NCBI RefSeq assembly: GCF_000420705.1
Contig: NZ_ATVL01000008.1
Coordinates: 515,718-579,717, forward strand
DNA: 64,000 nt
Direction: 5' to 3'
DNA from: Hymenobacter norwichensis DSM 15439
GTDB taxonomy: Bacteria > Bacteroidota > Bacteroidia > Cytophagales > Hymenobacteraceae
The translations under genes were made by a program, and so were the position numbers. The notes beneath the pieces were generated by a model. The model saw only the letters and a program-made list of their open reading frames with translations, searched no databases and was not told the origin of the DNA. Positions within the stretch are counted from its first letter, which is position 1, and the number at the start of each line of letters is the position of its first letter. Shown piece after piece: positions 45,501 through 53,542 of the stretch.

Positions 45501-46952
45501 TTGGGTACGTTGGCGGGCCTGCTGTTGCTGGCGGCGAGTGGCTTGGTGTACGAGCATACGTGGGCCGGTTGGGCTCTAGCCGGGCTTGGGGCTACGCTCC
45601 TGCTGTTGCGCAAATACGTAGCCGTACCGGGCTTGTGGCTGGGGTTGCTATTGCTGAGCGTAGGCTACCACGGGCTACAATGGAGCCACGTTCTCCCGAT
45701 TGGCAAGCTGTTTCAACCGTTCTTGGTACTAGGCTACTTGCTGCCGTTGCTGCTGCTGTCGGGGGCTGGGCTGTTCTGCTCTTGGTGGGAAGGCCGACAG
45801 CAGCATGTGCGCTGGCCGTGGCTGTATTTGCTGGGTTTGCACGCCACAGTCACCGTTTGGGCGGCCTTTGCCCCTCATACCGAAGCCGTACCCGTATTGC
45901 TGTGGATACTCCTGGCCGCAGCAGCTGCCACCACGGCCTACGTGGTGCGGCAGCGCTTCGCTTCCGCTGAAGCCCTGGCCCGCCACGGCCACCCCGACCG
46001 GTTCCTGCTGCACCTCACCTACGCCCTGCTTACGCTGGCCTTGTTCGGCCACTTCGACTTGCTGGCAGCCAGCTCTACTGAGTTGCTACTGGGCTTGCCG
46101 GCCCGTCGTTTCACCGCGGCGGCGCTGGTACTGGCGCTAGCTGGTTTTTCGTGGCAACGGCTGCCTACCACCGAGCCGCTGTATCGTTCCACCCAATATC
46201 TGCAACCCATCCTGCCGGAATTGGCCCTGCTTTTCTCGGCGTTTACCCTCTGGTGGGAAGTGGCAACGGAATGGCAATCTTTGCTCTGGATAGCTGCGGC
46301 GTTGCTGCTCACCTTGGGCGGACAGCAACTCCCCTACCGGCTCCGGCGCCTACAAGTGTACGGCGTGTTCTTCTTCGGGGCGGCTGTGCTCTGGAGCAGC
46401 TACGTGGCCCTAACCTACATAGCGCCAGGCCAACTCCTGACGGCCCGTTGGCTGGTTGCGGCCAGTACCGTAGCGCTGCTGTTCGTGTATGCCGCCGTGG
46501 CCTTCAACAAGCCGCCGCTGGCCCGCGACGAGGCGTATTGGCCGGCGTGGCTGGCCCCGCTGGCTGCACTCGGTCAGCTGACCTGGCCGGTACTGGTTCC
46601 CACCCTGCTCTACCCCTCATTCGTGGCGCTTATGGTACTGCTGGTCCAGTCTTTCGACCACTCGGTGCTGACGGTGTTGCTGATGCTGGAAGTAATGGCT
46701 GCCTTCATCAGTAGCCTAATGCTGCGCCGGCAAGACCTACGCTATGCGTCACTGGTGGGCCTCGTGGCGTGTTTAGCTCGGCTGGGCCTATATGACTTGA
46801 AGCAGAGCGGCACCATCACCCGCGCCATCGTCTTCATCCTGATGGGGTTGCTGCTGCTAGCCGTGAATGCCCTGTACGCCCGCTTCAAAGGCCGTTTCGC
46901 TACTGCATCAGCGGCCGACGAACCGGAAGACTTGGAAGAGGAGCTTCTGTAA
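42561..46952 (+). CDS. DUF2339 large polytopic membrane protein with internal duplication
   Basis: 1463 residues. Order: one membrane helix (1-17), a coiled-coil (about 22-56, ELSQRLQKREDEHLALSLTV), a Pro/Ala/Thr linker (57-210), the conserved first DUF2339 helices (about 214-300, WWDRVEQLFLDNWTGILGAV, GFLGVYTALRVSAPARFG), and then some thirty predicted membrane helices to near 1440, ending in an acidic tail EPEDLEEELL. Residues about 576-735 and 756-910 are similar to each other (both start ELHRN, both contain a LTQALFG/LVQALFG block, GG-AAAAG-LFG-AWW, W-FR-HLL-GQ-LL). Function of the family is unknown. Single gene with its own terminator. Confidence 0.9.
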   Translation: METTLLMLAAIVGGLLYQAFTKHVRELSQRLQKREDEHLALSLTVERLRQELQQLKASPHPEPPQEVETPAPVAPPPTVVAPPSALEWYRPETAASPPPATAAQAPPVVEPPIEAPAVATPAVEPAATEPAASVAPTSEPTPTPAPLAAPLATEPELTALAPVPTPTEALTPVIPKAPSAPAPRPVPAPAIAQRQAPRSIPAPVAVAPAGPTWWDRVEQLFLDNWTGILGAVVLVTGIGFLGVYTALRVSAPARFGMITAFAAALLGAHHYLRAKPFAAQLHVWLQSSAAAVFLFACVGAVSVPGLQWVQAPFSYVLLLAGVAANLWLAWDASRESVATLHGVLSLVALAVLPHDLLTLASAAGVTAFSVAITYRQRWKYQLLLSIVSFFVFHQYWHYSLVSLAPPSNLVRLGAMALVLLVGVAAAVVQYRKVYASVRFDVLLFVAHLLNWTCLGINLYQYSTGSPWKTIPLGLGALLTFWVARQARQLGIRWLFRTDSIISLMLGLFAAFSLQGWHATGTLVLLFMLLETLLVAFIMARERETVVFQVASAGAMLAGVGLLILNVSQINTYTPTELHRNAFLLLLAGWLGAGYHRLVERQGLLDNQDDIRGQELYRGFSGLVGALYLGGAALLVQALFGVPKPPVAGLLGGTAAAAGLLFGVAWWLRDTKGWFRTMHLLCGQALLLVAVLGFHKLGLVRPAVAMVLYLESLLLAGLFGRSNELPAYRTMLVATVLSGGWLLLATTTLMLHLTGPELHRNILLLLVPAFGSSVVLHLVGRLPQLAGLLFDPNDRSLHAGLRVLTGVLYVGATLLLTQALFGMNTPPVSALIGGAAATAGGLFGLAWWMRGTPGWFRPLHLLLGQLLLTVAILGLHEAGLSWPVTLTLLYLEALALTLLLARYQEWLVYRVLFYCSLALAAGLAPLVYRTSPGLLPDTLRALLLTGAALATVGAQMLLHRWQAPVLDAVPLSYNPLYRLRVLGTLAGLLLLAASGLVYEHTWAGWALAGLGATLLLLRKYVAVPGLWLGLLLLSVGYHGLQWSHVLPIGKLFQPFLVLGYLLPLLLLSGAGLFCSWWEGRQQHVRWPWLYLLGLHATVTVWAAFAPHTEAVPVLLWILLAAAAATTAYVVRQRFASAEALARHGHPDRFLLHLTYALLTLALFGHFDLLAASSTELLLGLPARRFTAAALVLALAGFSWQRLPTTEPLYRSTQYLQPILPELALLFSAFTLWWEVATEWQSLLWIAAALLLTLGGQQLPYRLRRLQVYGVFFFGAAVLWSSYVALTYIAPGQLLTARWLVAASTVALLFVYAAVAFNKPPLARDEAYWPAWLAPLAALGQLTWPVLVPTLLYPSFVALMVLLVQSFDHSVLTVLLMLEVMAAFISSLMLRRQDLRYASLVGLVACLARLGLYDLKQSGTITRAIVFILMGLLLLAVNALYARFKGRFATASAADEPEDLEEELL

Positions 46953-47004
46953 ACCTCAGCTCCTTTGCCTGATGTGCGCAATGAAAAGTAAAAACTAACC
47001 CCTA

Positions 47005-47046
47005 AACAGAGAGGCCCGCTGAATAATCAGCGGGCCTCTCTGTTTG
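47005..47046. terminator. Terminator after the DUF2339 gene
   Basis: AACAGAGAGGCCCGCTGA / TCAGCGGGCCTCTCTGTT, a perfect 18-bp stem with a 6-base loop, between convergent genes. Confidence 0.85.
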
Positions 47047-47103
47047 TATAGCTTGTGCTTGGACACGTGAAGAATAACCATTATGCAAGTACTCTTCAGC
47101 TAA

Positions 47104-47206
47104 AAGGCCGTCATGCAGAGCACAGCGAAGCATCTCGCTTGAATCGTTTGGTTTCTGGCTACAATGTCAGCACGCGAGATGCTTCGCTGCGCTCTGCATG
47201 ACGGCC
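47104..47206. repeat. Palindromic repeat element, copy 1 (34-bp arms)
   Basis: Arms 47104-47137 and 47173-47206 match at 33 of 34 positions, loop 35 bases. Outer motif GCCGTCATGCAGAGC, inner motif CGAAGCATCTCGC. Shares these with copy 2 at 49504-49594. It lies in the 354-base gap after DUF2339, where I see no gene. Confidence 0.9.
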
Positions 47207-47306
47207 TAGTGGCGTTGAGGAAAATTGTGTTTGTGTTTGCTTACTGTCCAGATAGTATAGTTAGTTGTACTCGGCTCATTGAGTAAGGAAGTCAAGAGTT
47301 GAAACC

Positions 47307-48317
47307 CTATAACCCCAATATAGCCGCGTACACGCCGTTTACCACTTCGGCCATGCGCTTGAAATCCAGCGTGTCGATGGTGTCGGAGGGGAGGTGATAG
47401 TTGGGGTTGCGCAGGAACGACGTGTCGTTGATCATCAGGGCCTCGTAGCCGTATTTCCAGTAGTTACGGTGGTCGGATAGGCTGGCCAAGCCCATTTCGA
47501 TGGGCAGATTGATGCGCTGAACGTCGATGTCGGCCTTGGTCTTCATCAGTTCCTGCACTTGTTGGGTGAAGCGCTCCTGCCCCGTGCGGCCCACGGCTAT
47601 TATGAAGTTGCCGGTGTTGGGGTAGAGCGCGGCCAGTTGCTCGTTCGGGAACCGCTGGGAGCCGGGCTCGTCGCGGAAGTAGCCAATCATTTCGTAGCAC
47701 AGCATGGCCCGCACCGGCACCTTGGCATCGTGCAGCGACTTGGCGTGCACGGCGCTGCCCATGTACTCGGTAGCGAAGTAAGGCGGCTCCTCGTTGGGGT
47801 ACGCCACCAGTTCCACCCGGTACTTTGGGTTCGAGCCGTGCTGTTGCAGCAGGCGGGCCGTTTCCAGCAGGCCGGCCACGGCGCTGGCGTTGTCGTCGGC
47901 GCCGGGCTGGTCGCCGCATACGTCGTAGTGGGCACCGACCACCAGGCGCGGCGCATCGGCGGGCCCAAACCACACAATGATGTTGCGGTACTGCCGGCCG
48001 TCGGCCTTGAAGGTTTGCTCTTCTATGTGGCCATCAGGCAGCTTCTCGAAAGCGGCTTTTATATAATCGGCGGCCTGTTTAAGCGACTTCAGGTTGCGGT
48101 AATGGCGGGCGGGTTGCAGCGTGGTCAGAAACTCAACGTCGGCGTGCAGCTGCTTTGGATCGGCTTTCATAATGGGGCTGGGTTGAGAGGAAACAGCGCC
48201 GGCAGAAGCAACCGTTTGGTGCGTAGCAGTTTGTTGGTGCGTAGCAGTTTGCTCACAGGTACTAGCCCCAAGCACGACCAGCAGCAGGCCCCAGAGTAGG
48301 CTTCCTAAACGGCGCAT
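47307..48317 (-). CDS. M28-family aminopeptidase, lipoprotein
   Basis: 336 residues. Signal MRRLGSLLWGLLLVVLGAST with lipobox Cys22 (GASTC). After a Gln/Thr/His repeat (QTATHQQTATHQT, about 24-36) comes the zinc peptidase domain: VVGAHYDVCGDQPGADDNAS (first His and bridging Asp), VAYPNEEPPYFATEYMGSAV (catalytic Glu-Glu pair) and LSDHRNYWKYGYEALMINDT (Asp-His). M28 enzymes remove N-terminal residues from peptides; specificity is not deducible. Divergent from proB, with 77 bases between the starts. Confidence 0.92.
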   Translation of the reverse strand: MRRLGSLLWGLLLVVLGASTCEQTATHQQTATHQTVASAGAVSSQPSPIMKADPKQLHADVEFLTTLQPARHYRNLKSLKQAADYIKAAFEKLPDGHIEEQTFKADGRQYRNIIVWFGPADAPRLVVGAHYDVCGDQPGADDNASAVAGLLETARLLQQHGSNPKYRVELVAYPNEEPPYFATEYMGSAVHAKSLHDAKVPVRAMLCYEMIGYFRDEPGSQRFPNEQLAALYPNTGNFIIAVGRTGQERFTQQVQELMKTKADIDVQRINLPIEMGLASLSDHRNYWKYGYEALMINDTSFLRNPNYHLPSDTIDTLDFKRMAEVVNGVYAAILGL

Positions 48318-48394
48318 AAGCAGGTAACGTGGAAAAGGTGAAGGTGGTGGTTGCATTCTGTGCCTACCTTAACAGCGCAGAAACCACCAGTAAT

Positions 48395-49486
48395 ATGGCG
48401 CTTGCTTACCAGAGAATCATCGTTAAAATCGGTTCCAACGTCCTCACGCAGGAAAATGGCCTCCCCGATCAAGCCCGCATCCAGCACTTAGTCGACCAGA
48501 TTGCCGCGCTTAAAAAAGCGGGCAAAGAAGTAATTGTGGTGTCGTCGGGGGCGGTGGCAGCGGGGCGCAGCTTGGTACAGGTGTCCGATAAAGCCGACGC
48601 TGTAAGCAACCGCCAGTTGCTGGCCGCCGTAGGCCAAGTGAAGCTGCTGGCTACCTACGCCGAGCTATTCGGGCAGCACGAGCTGGTGTGCGCGCAGGTG
48701 CTCGTAACCAAGGAGGACTTCCGCGACCGGCAGCACTACCTGAACATGCAGAACTGCTTTCAGGCGCTGCTCCAGAACAACATCATCCCGGTGGTCAACG
48801 AAAACGACGTTATTTCCGTGACCGAGCTGATGTTCACCGACAACGACGAACTGGCCGGCCTAGTCGCCTCCATGCTCGATGCCGACGCGCTGCTGATTCT
48901 CAGCAACGTGGACGGCATTTACGACGGCGACCCGAAAGCGCCCGGCGCCCAGCTGATTCCCGTCATCGAGCCCAGCACCACCAGCTTCTCCGGTTTCGTG
49001 ACAACGCAACGTTCCCAGTTCGGGCGTGGCGGCATGATTACCAAGTGCCACATGGCCAACAAAGTGGCGCAACTGGGCATAGCGGTGCACATTGCCAACG
49101 GTAAAACCGAAAACATCCTGCCGCGCATTCTGAGCGAAGACGTGGTCAGCACCAAGTTTGTGGCCAACCGCACCGCGTCGCGCAAAAAGAAGTGGCTGGC
49201 GCACGCCGAACCGGCCGCCAAGGGCGCCGTGCAGCTCAACGCGGGTGCCAAAGCGGCTCTCACCACGCCCGGCAAAGCAATTAGTTTGTTGCCGGTGGGC
49301 TTGTTGGGCATCGTGGGCACGTTCCAGAAGGGCGACATCATCAAGCTGCTCGACGACGCCGGCAAAACCATAGGGCTAGGCATAGCCGAATACGGCGCCG
49401 ACAAAGCCCTGGAGCGCCTCGGCCTCCAACACCAGAAGCCCCTGGTGCACTACGATTACCTGTTTCTAAGTACGGAAATCAGCTAA
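48395..49486 (+). CDS. proB: Glutamate 5-kinase
   Basis: 363 residues from MALAYQRIIVKIGSNVLTQE. First step of proline synthesis: glutamate to glutamyl-5-phosphate. Kinase domain shows VVSSGAVAAGRSLV, QVLVTKEDFRDRQHYLNMQN, PVVNENDVISVTELMFTDND, SNVDGIYDGDPKAPGA and FGRGGMITKCHMANKVA. A C-terminal PUA-type domain begins near 285 (AGAKAALTTPGKAISLLPVG). Start at 48395 removes 22 upstream codons shared with the M28 leader. proA follows after 160 bases holding a large palindrome. Confidence 0.96.
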   Translation: MALAYQRIIVKIGSNVLTQENGLPDQARIQHLVDQIAALKKAGKEVIVVSSGAVAAGRSLVQVSDKADAVSNRQLLAAVGQVKLLATYAELFGQHELVCAQVLVTKEDFRDRQHYLNMQNCFQALLQNNIIPVVNENDVISVTELMFTDNDELAGLVASMLDADALLILSNVDGIYDGDPKAPGAQLIPVIEPSTTSFSGFVTTQRSQFGRGGMITKCHMANKVAQLGIAVHIANGKTENILPRILSEDVVSTKFVANRTASRKKKWLAHAEPAAKGAVQLNAGAKAALTTPGKAISLLPVGLLGIVGTFQKGDIIKLLDDAGKTIGLGIAEYGADKALERLGLQHQKPLVHYDYLFLSTEIS

Positions 49487-49503
49487 GTAGGCACGCGTTA
49501 ACT

Positions 49504-49594
49504 AACCAGAACGTCATGCAGAGCATGTGGCGCATCAAGCCAGGGACGAAGCATCTCGCTTGATGCGCCACATGCTCTGCATGACGTTCTGGTT
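49504..49594. repeat. Palindromic repeat element, copy 2 (36-bp perfect arms)
   Basis: Arms 49504-49539 and 49559-49594 are exact complements over 36 bases, loop 19. Outer motif AGAACGTCATGCAGAGC is shared with copy 1 at 47104 and partly with the hairpin at 31353. The loop carries CGAAGCATCTCG, which in copy 1 is in the arm. Lies between proB and proA. Confidence 0.92.
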
Positions 49595-49646
49595 ATTATC
49601 AAGAATACAAACTACACTACCGCAGCTTCTTCCACTTTTCCCCGCT

Positions 49647-50897
49647 ATGGATTTACAAGCCAGCTTCCGAGCCACCCAGGTAGCCAGCCGTACCCTCGGC
49701 TTGCTCACGCCGGCCAAGGTGAATACGCTTTTGCTCGATTTGGCCGGAGCTATCCTGGCGCAAACGCCGTTTCTACTCAGCGAAAACGCCAAGGACCTGG
49801 CCCATATGGCCCCTGACAACCCCAACTACGACCGGCTACAACTCACCAAGGCCCGCCTCGAAGGCATTGCGCAGGACATGGAAAGCGTAGCCGCCCTGCC
49901 CTCCCCGCTGGGCACGGTGCTGCTGAAAAAAGAGATGCCCAACGGCCTCCAGATTTCCAAAGTGCGAGTGCCGCTCGGCGTGGTCGGCATCATCTACGAA
50001 GCCCGCCCCAACGTAACCTTCGACGTGGTAGCGCTATGCCTAAAAACTGGCAATGCCTGTCTGCTCAAAGGCGGTTCCGACGCCAGCTTCTCCAACGAGG
50101 CCATCATCTCCGTAATTCACGAAGTCCTCTGCCGCCACGACTTGCTGCCCTACTGCGCCAGCCTGCTCCCCCCCGACCGCCAAGCCACCGAGGCCCTGCT
50201 CCAGGCCGTCGGCTACGTGGACGTGCTGATTCCCCGCGGCAGCCAGGGGCTGATTGAGTACGTGCGCAAAAATGCCAAAGTCCCAGTTATTGAAACCGGC
50301 GCGGGCATCGTGCACACCTACTTCGATGAAACGGCCGACCTAGCCAAGGGCCGCGCCATCATCGCTAATGCCAAAACCCGCCGCGTGAGCGTCTGCAACT
50401 CCCTGGACTGCATGCTGCTCCACGAAGCCCGCCTGATTGACCTGCCTACCTTGGCGGCTCCGCTAGCGCAAGCCGGTGTAACCATCTACGCCGACGAGCC
50501 CGCCTACGCAGCGTTGCGCGGCCTCTATCCCAGCCAGCTTTTGCAGCCCGCTCAGCCTGAGCACTTCGGCACCGAGTTTTTGTCGCTGAAAATGGCCATC
50601 AAAACTGTTGGTGGCCTTGATGAAGCCTTGGCTCATATCATGGCCCATAGTTCCAAGCACAGCGAAGCTATTATTTCCGAAGACGCCGCGCACATTGAGC
50701 GGTTTCTTAATAGCGTAGATGCCGCCGCCGTGTACGCCAACGCCTCCACCGCCTTCACCGACGGCGGTCAGTTTGGCCTCGGCGCCGAAATCGGCATCAG
50801 CACCCAGAAGCTGCACGCCCGCGGCCCCATGGGCCTGGAAGAGCTTACCAGCTACAAGTGGCTAGTGCGCGGCAACGGACAGGTGCGGACGGCGTAA
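49647..50897 (+). CDS. proA: Gamma-glutamyl phosphate reductase
   Basis: 416 residues from [20 protein letters not shown]. Second step of proline synthesis: reduces glutamyl-5-phosphate to the semialdehyde with [45 protein letters not shown] and the catalytic Cys in [18 protein letters not shown] are present, as is the C-terminal [20 protein letters not shown] block. The frame begins further upstream (49527) inside the palindromic repeat, but the family start is at 49647. Followed by a shared terminator. Confidence 0.96.
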   Translation: MDLQASFRATQVASRTLGLLTPAKVNTLLLDLAGAILAQTPFLLSENAKDLAHMAPDNPNYDRLQLTKARLEGIAQDMESVAALPSPLGTVLLKKEMPNGLQISKVRVPLGVVGIIYEARPNVTFDVVALCLKTGNACLLKGGSDASFSNEAIISVIHEVLCRHDLLPYCASLLPPDRQATEALLQAVGYVDVLIPRGSQGLIEYVRKNAKVPVIETGAGIVHTYFDETADLAKGRAIIANAKTRRVSVCNSLDCMLLHEARLIDLPTLAAPLAQAGVTIYADEPAYAALRGLYPSQLLQPAQPEHFGTEFLSLKMAIKTVGGLDEALAHIMAHSSKHSEAIISEDAAHIERFLNSVDAAAVYANASTAFTDGGQFGLGAEIGISTQKLHARGPMGLEELTSYKWLVRGNGQVRTA

Positions 50898-50925
50898 AAT
50901 CTGCCTTTGTGGTTCTATCCACAAA

Positions 50926-50959
50926 CAAAAACAGGCGGCCACTGGCCGCCTGTTTTTGT
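50926..50959. terminator. Bidirectional terminator between proA and the DUF3823 gene
   Basis: ACAAAAACAGGCGGCCA / TGGCCGCCTGTTTTTGT, almost no loop, between convergent genes. Confidence 0.9.
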
Positions 50960-50976
50960 ATCCTTATGCCCGATGC

Positions 50977-51642
50977 TTAGAGCATTATCTTTTGCACCGG
51001 CGAGTAATACAGTTCGCCTACGCCTTGCGTTTTTACACCAATGCGCACGTAACAAACACTACGCACATTGGAGGGCAGCGTGAATGAGAAGTTCAGCGGC
51101 TGACTCAGGTTGCTCAGCGCCGTACCGGTTTTATTGTCGCGCCCAACCAGGCTGTTGTTGGTATCCACAAACTGCGTGGTATTCACGAACATGGTCACCG
51201 ACTCAATATTGCGGCCGGTGGTGGCCTGGCTAACCTGGCAGCTAGCCGTTACCACGTTGCCCGACTTGTTGAATGTAGCGTTGCGCACCACAAAGTAAGG
51301 TTGCACTGGTACGTCCACGACGGTATTGCCGCGCACCTCCACAGTGATGCTATCCGTGTTGTTCATCCAGGGGCCATTATCACGGAGGCGCGTCAGCTTG
51401 TAGGTACCATCGAACAGCGTGGCCGAGAAACTACCATCCTGAGCTACGTTTAGCGGAATCTTGTTGAAAAAGGCATAGCCGCGCTGCCACAGCTCCAGTT
51501 GTACACCTTGCATGCGCACGCCCACAGCATCATCCTGATAGATTACCCGGCCAGTCAGTTGCGACTTGGGCGGATCGAAGTTGTCTGTTTCGCAGCCCGC
51601 CAAAAGGAACAGACCAGCCAGAAGAGTTAGTAATTGTTTCAT
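50977..51642 (-). CDS. DUF3823 lipoprotein of a SusCD locus
   Basis: 221 residues. Signal MKQLLTLLAGLFLLAGC gives a lipidated Cys17. DUF3823 is recognised by SQLTGRVIYQDDAVGVRMQG, LELWQRGYAFFNKIPLNVAQ, DGSFSATLFDGTYKLTRLRD and PYFVVRNATFNKSGNVVTAS, two immunoglobulin-like beta domains. DUF3823 proteins sit in Sus-type operons, probably as surface glycan- or peptide-binding lipoproteins. Third gene of the operon, 10 bases after susD. Confidence 0.9.
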   Translation of the reverse strand: MKQLLTLLAGLFLLAGCETDNFDPPKSQLTGRVIYQDDAVGVRMQGVQLELWQRGYAFFNKIPLNVAQDGSFSATLFDGTYKLTRLRDNGPWMNNTDSITVEVRGNTVVDVPVQPYFVVRNATFNKSGNVVTASCQVSQATTGRNIESVTMFVNTTQFVDTNNSLVGRDNKTGTALSNLSQPLNFSFTLPSNVRSVCYVRIGVKTQGVGELYYSPVQKIML

Positions 51643-51652
51643 GAGTGGAAGG

Positions 51653-53521
51653 CTATTCAAAAGGATTGCGAACAATCTTAGGGTTGTTGTTGAGGATACC
51701 GTTTCCAATGAAGTTGTAGTAGTTGAACAACTGAAAGTTACGCGGGGTCCGGAAGCGGGGAGCAACCTTTCGGTCGAACACGTATTTCCCGTCCTGCGGG
51801 CTGCCAGGGCGTACTACGCGGTATGGGTAAAGCACGTAAGCCACTGCGTTGTAGTTGTTGGGGTTACCATCCCAAATCTGGTGCGCAATGCGCCAGCGCT
51901 TCAAGTCCCATACCCGGTGGTCTTCGAAGGCTAGCTCTACCCGGCGCTCGTTTTGCAGGCGCGCCAGCGTAAGTGTGGTGAGGCTGTTGGCTGGGAAGCC
52001 GGCTCGCTCCCGTACGCGGTTCACGTAGGTCAGGGCTTCGGTGGTATTACCCAGTTCAAATGCTGCTTCACTGGCATTAAGCAGTACTTCACCTAACCGG
52101 AAACGCACCCACCAAATGTCGCTGCGGATACCACGGGTGCTGGATCCACCCGCCGGGTCGAGGTACTTGCGGATATAGAAGCCGCTGTTTGATACTTCGG
52201 GCTGGTTGGCAATCGGGCCCGAGGTGCCGGTAAGCAGCTTGTTGTCGCCGTTGGGGAAAGCCGTTCCGCCATACACACTGCCCAGACCTCCTTCAATGGT
52301 CTGGTATGAGTTGTTGGCCGTATTCCACAATTTCACACCGGCCTGCAGCTGCACTTCCTGCCCTTTGAACGTGGTGCCGGGGTAGATGATGGTGCCGTAG
52401 AGGCGGGCATCCCTACCCGCGAAAGGTTCGTTCAGGGTAGTGTAGTAGATGTAGTCGGTATCGGTGGCATTGCGGGTGGCTATCTGGCTGGAGGTGCCGT
52501 TCAGGTTCTCGTAGGCTTCCACCAGATTCAGAATCGGCGACAAGGACGACGACCCCAGGTTATCTTCCCGGATACCGCGCGGAATGTTGTCGTAGCTGAA
52601 GCCGTGGCGGCGGTCTTTGGCCGTCAGGAAGTCCTTGGCTAGAATCACCTCCGAGTTGTTGGTTTTCTTGGTCAGGGCCTCAAAGAAATTTTCCCCCGGG
52701 TTCGGATTCGCCCGATACAGCGAGTACGGCCCAGTCAATACTTCCTTGGCCGCATCCAACGCCTTCTGGTAATAGCTTGCGGCCTGGCTGGCCGGAATGC
52801 CCACCTCACCGCCCGCCGTCTGGATGTTGAGGCCCGACTGTGCGTTGTATTTGGCTATGGAGCCGGCGTAGAGCATGGCGCGGCTCTTAAGGGCCATAGC
52901 CGTGTAGCGGTTGGCGCGGGAGTTGCTCCCGTTATTACCCAGTGTGCCCTTGATTTCATCTAGCTCATTGGCAATGAAATCGTAGGCGTCACTTTCCTTG
53001 CTACGCGCCACTTGCAGCGGCGTGGTGTCGCCGCTGAAGTCGTAAATCAGCTGGTTGGTTACTAGTGGCACACCGCCGTAGCGTTTCACCATTTCAAAAT
53101 ACACGTAGGCCCGCAGAAAGCGCAGTTCCGACTTGAACTGCGTTTTCTGGTCATTGGAAAGGCTGGTGCTCAGCTTGTCAATATTATCTAAGGCGAGGTT
53201 GATGTCGCGCACTAGGCCGTAATCCCAATAGTTCCACCGGAAGGCATTGAAAGTGAACAGGTCGTTGGGGCCGTTGCCGTTACCCGACCACATAGCCTCA
53301 TCGTAGGCGGCGTACTGGTCCCAGCCAGCATCTATCTGCGTGTGGGAGGGCAGCCGGTCGTAGTAGTTGGCCAGCACCCCGGTAATCAGCACAGGGTCGT
53401 TCCAGAGCTGAGAGTCAACAATAATATTAGGTGGGTTGCGGTCCAGAAAATCCTTTTCGCAAGCCGAGAGGCCCGTTAGCAGACCAGCCCCTACCACCAG
53501 GGTTTTAAACGAGAATTTCAT
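51653..53521 (-). CDS. SusD/RagB-family outer-membrane lipoprotein
   Basis: 622 residues. Signal MKFSFKTLVVGAGLLTGLSA with lipobox Cys21, so it sits on the outer membrane as the substrate-binding lid over its SusC partner. SusD features: DRNPPNIIVDSQLWNDPVLI, YDRLPSHTQIDAGWDQYAAY, ELRFLRAYVYFEMVKRYGGV, IRSDIWWVRFRLGEVLLNAS and the C-terminal RVELAFEDHRVWDLKRWRIA. Longer than most SusDs (about 500-550). It starts 21 bases after susC stops. Confidence 0.94.
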   Translation of the reverse strand: MKFSFKTLVVGAGLLTGLSACEKDFLDRNPPNIIVDSQLWNDPVLITGVLANYYDRLPSHTQIDAGWDQYAAYDEAMWSGNGNGPNDLFTFNAFRWNYWDYGLVRDINLALDNIDKLSTSLSNDQKTQFKSELRFLRAYVYFEMVKRYGGVPLVTNQLIYDFSGDTTPLQVARSKESDAYDFIANELDEIKGTLGNNGSNSRANRYTAMALKSRAMLYAGSIAKYNAQSGLNIQTAGGEVGIPASQAASYYQKALDAAKEVLTGPYSLYRANPNPGENFFEALTKKTNNSEVILAKDFLTAKDRRHGFSYDNIPRGIREDNLGSSSLSPILNLVEAYENLNGTSSQIATRNATDTDYIYYTTLNEPFAGRDARLYGTIIYPGTTFKGQEVQLQAGVKLWNTANNSYQTIEGGLGSVYGGTAFPNGDNKLLTGTSGPIANQPEVSNSGFYIRKYLDPAGGSSTRGIRSDIWWVRFRLGEVLLNASEAAFELGNTTEALTYVNRVRERAGFPANSLTTLTLARLQNERRVELAFEDHRVWDLKRWRIAHQIWDGNPNNYNAVAYVLYPYRVVRPGSPQDGKYVFDRKVAPRFRTPRNFQLFNYYNFIGNGILNNNPKIVRNPFE

Positions 53522-53542
53522 GAGAAAGCGGGTGGATGGCGT

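Noticed and set aside
31353..49594. CRISPR array formed by the repeated palindromes
   Set aside because: Copies are far apart, differ in length, have no regular spacers, and no cas gene is present.
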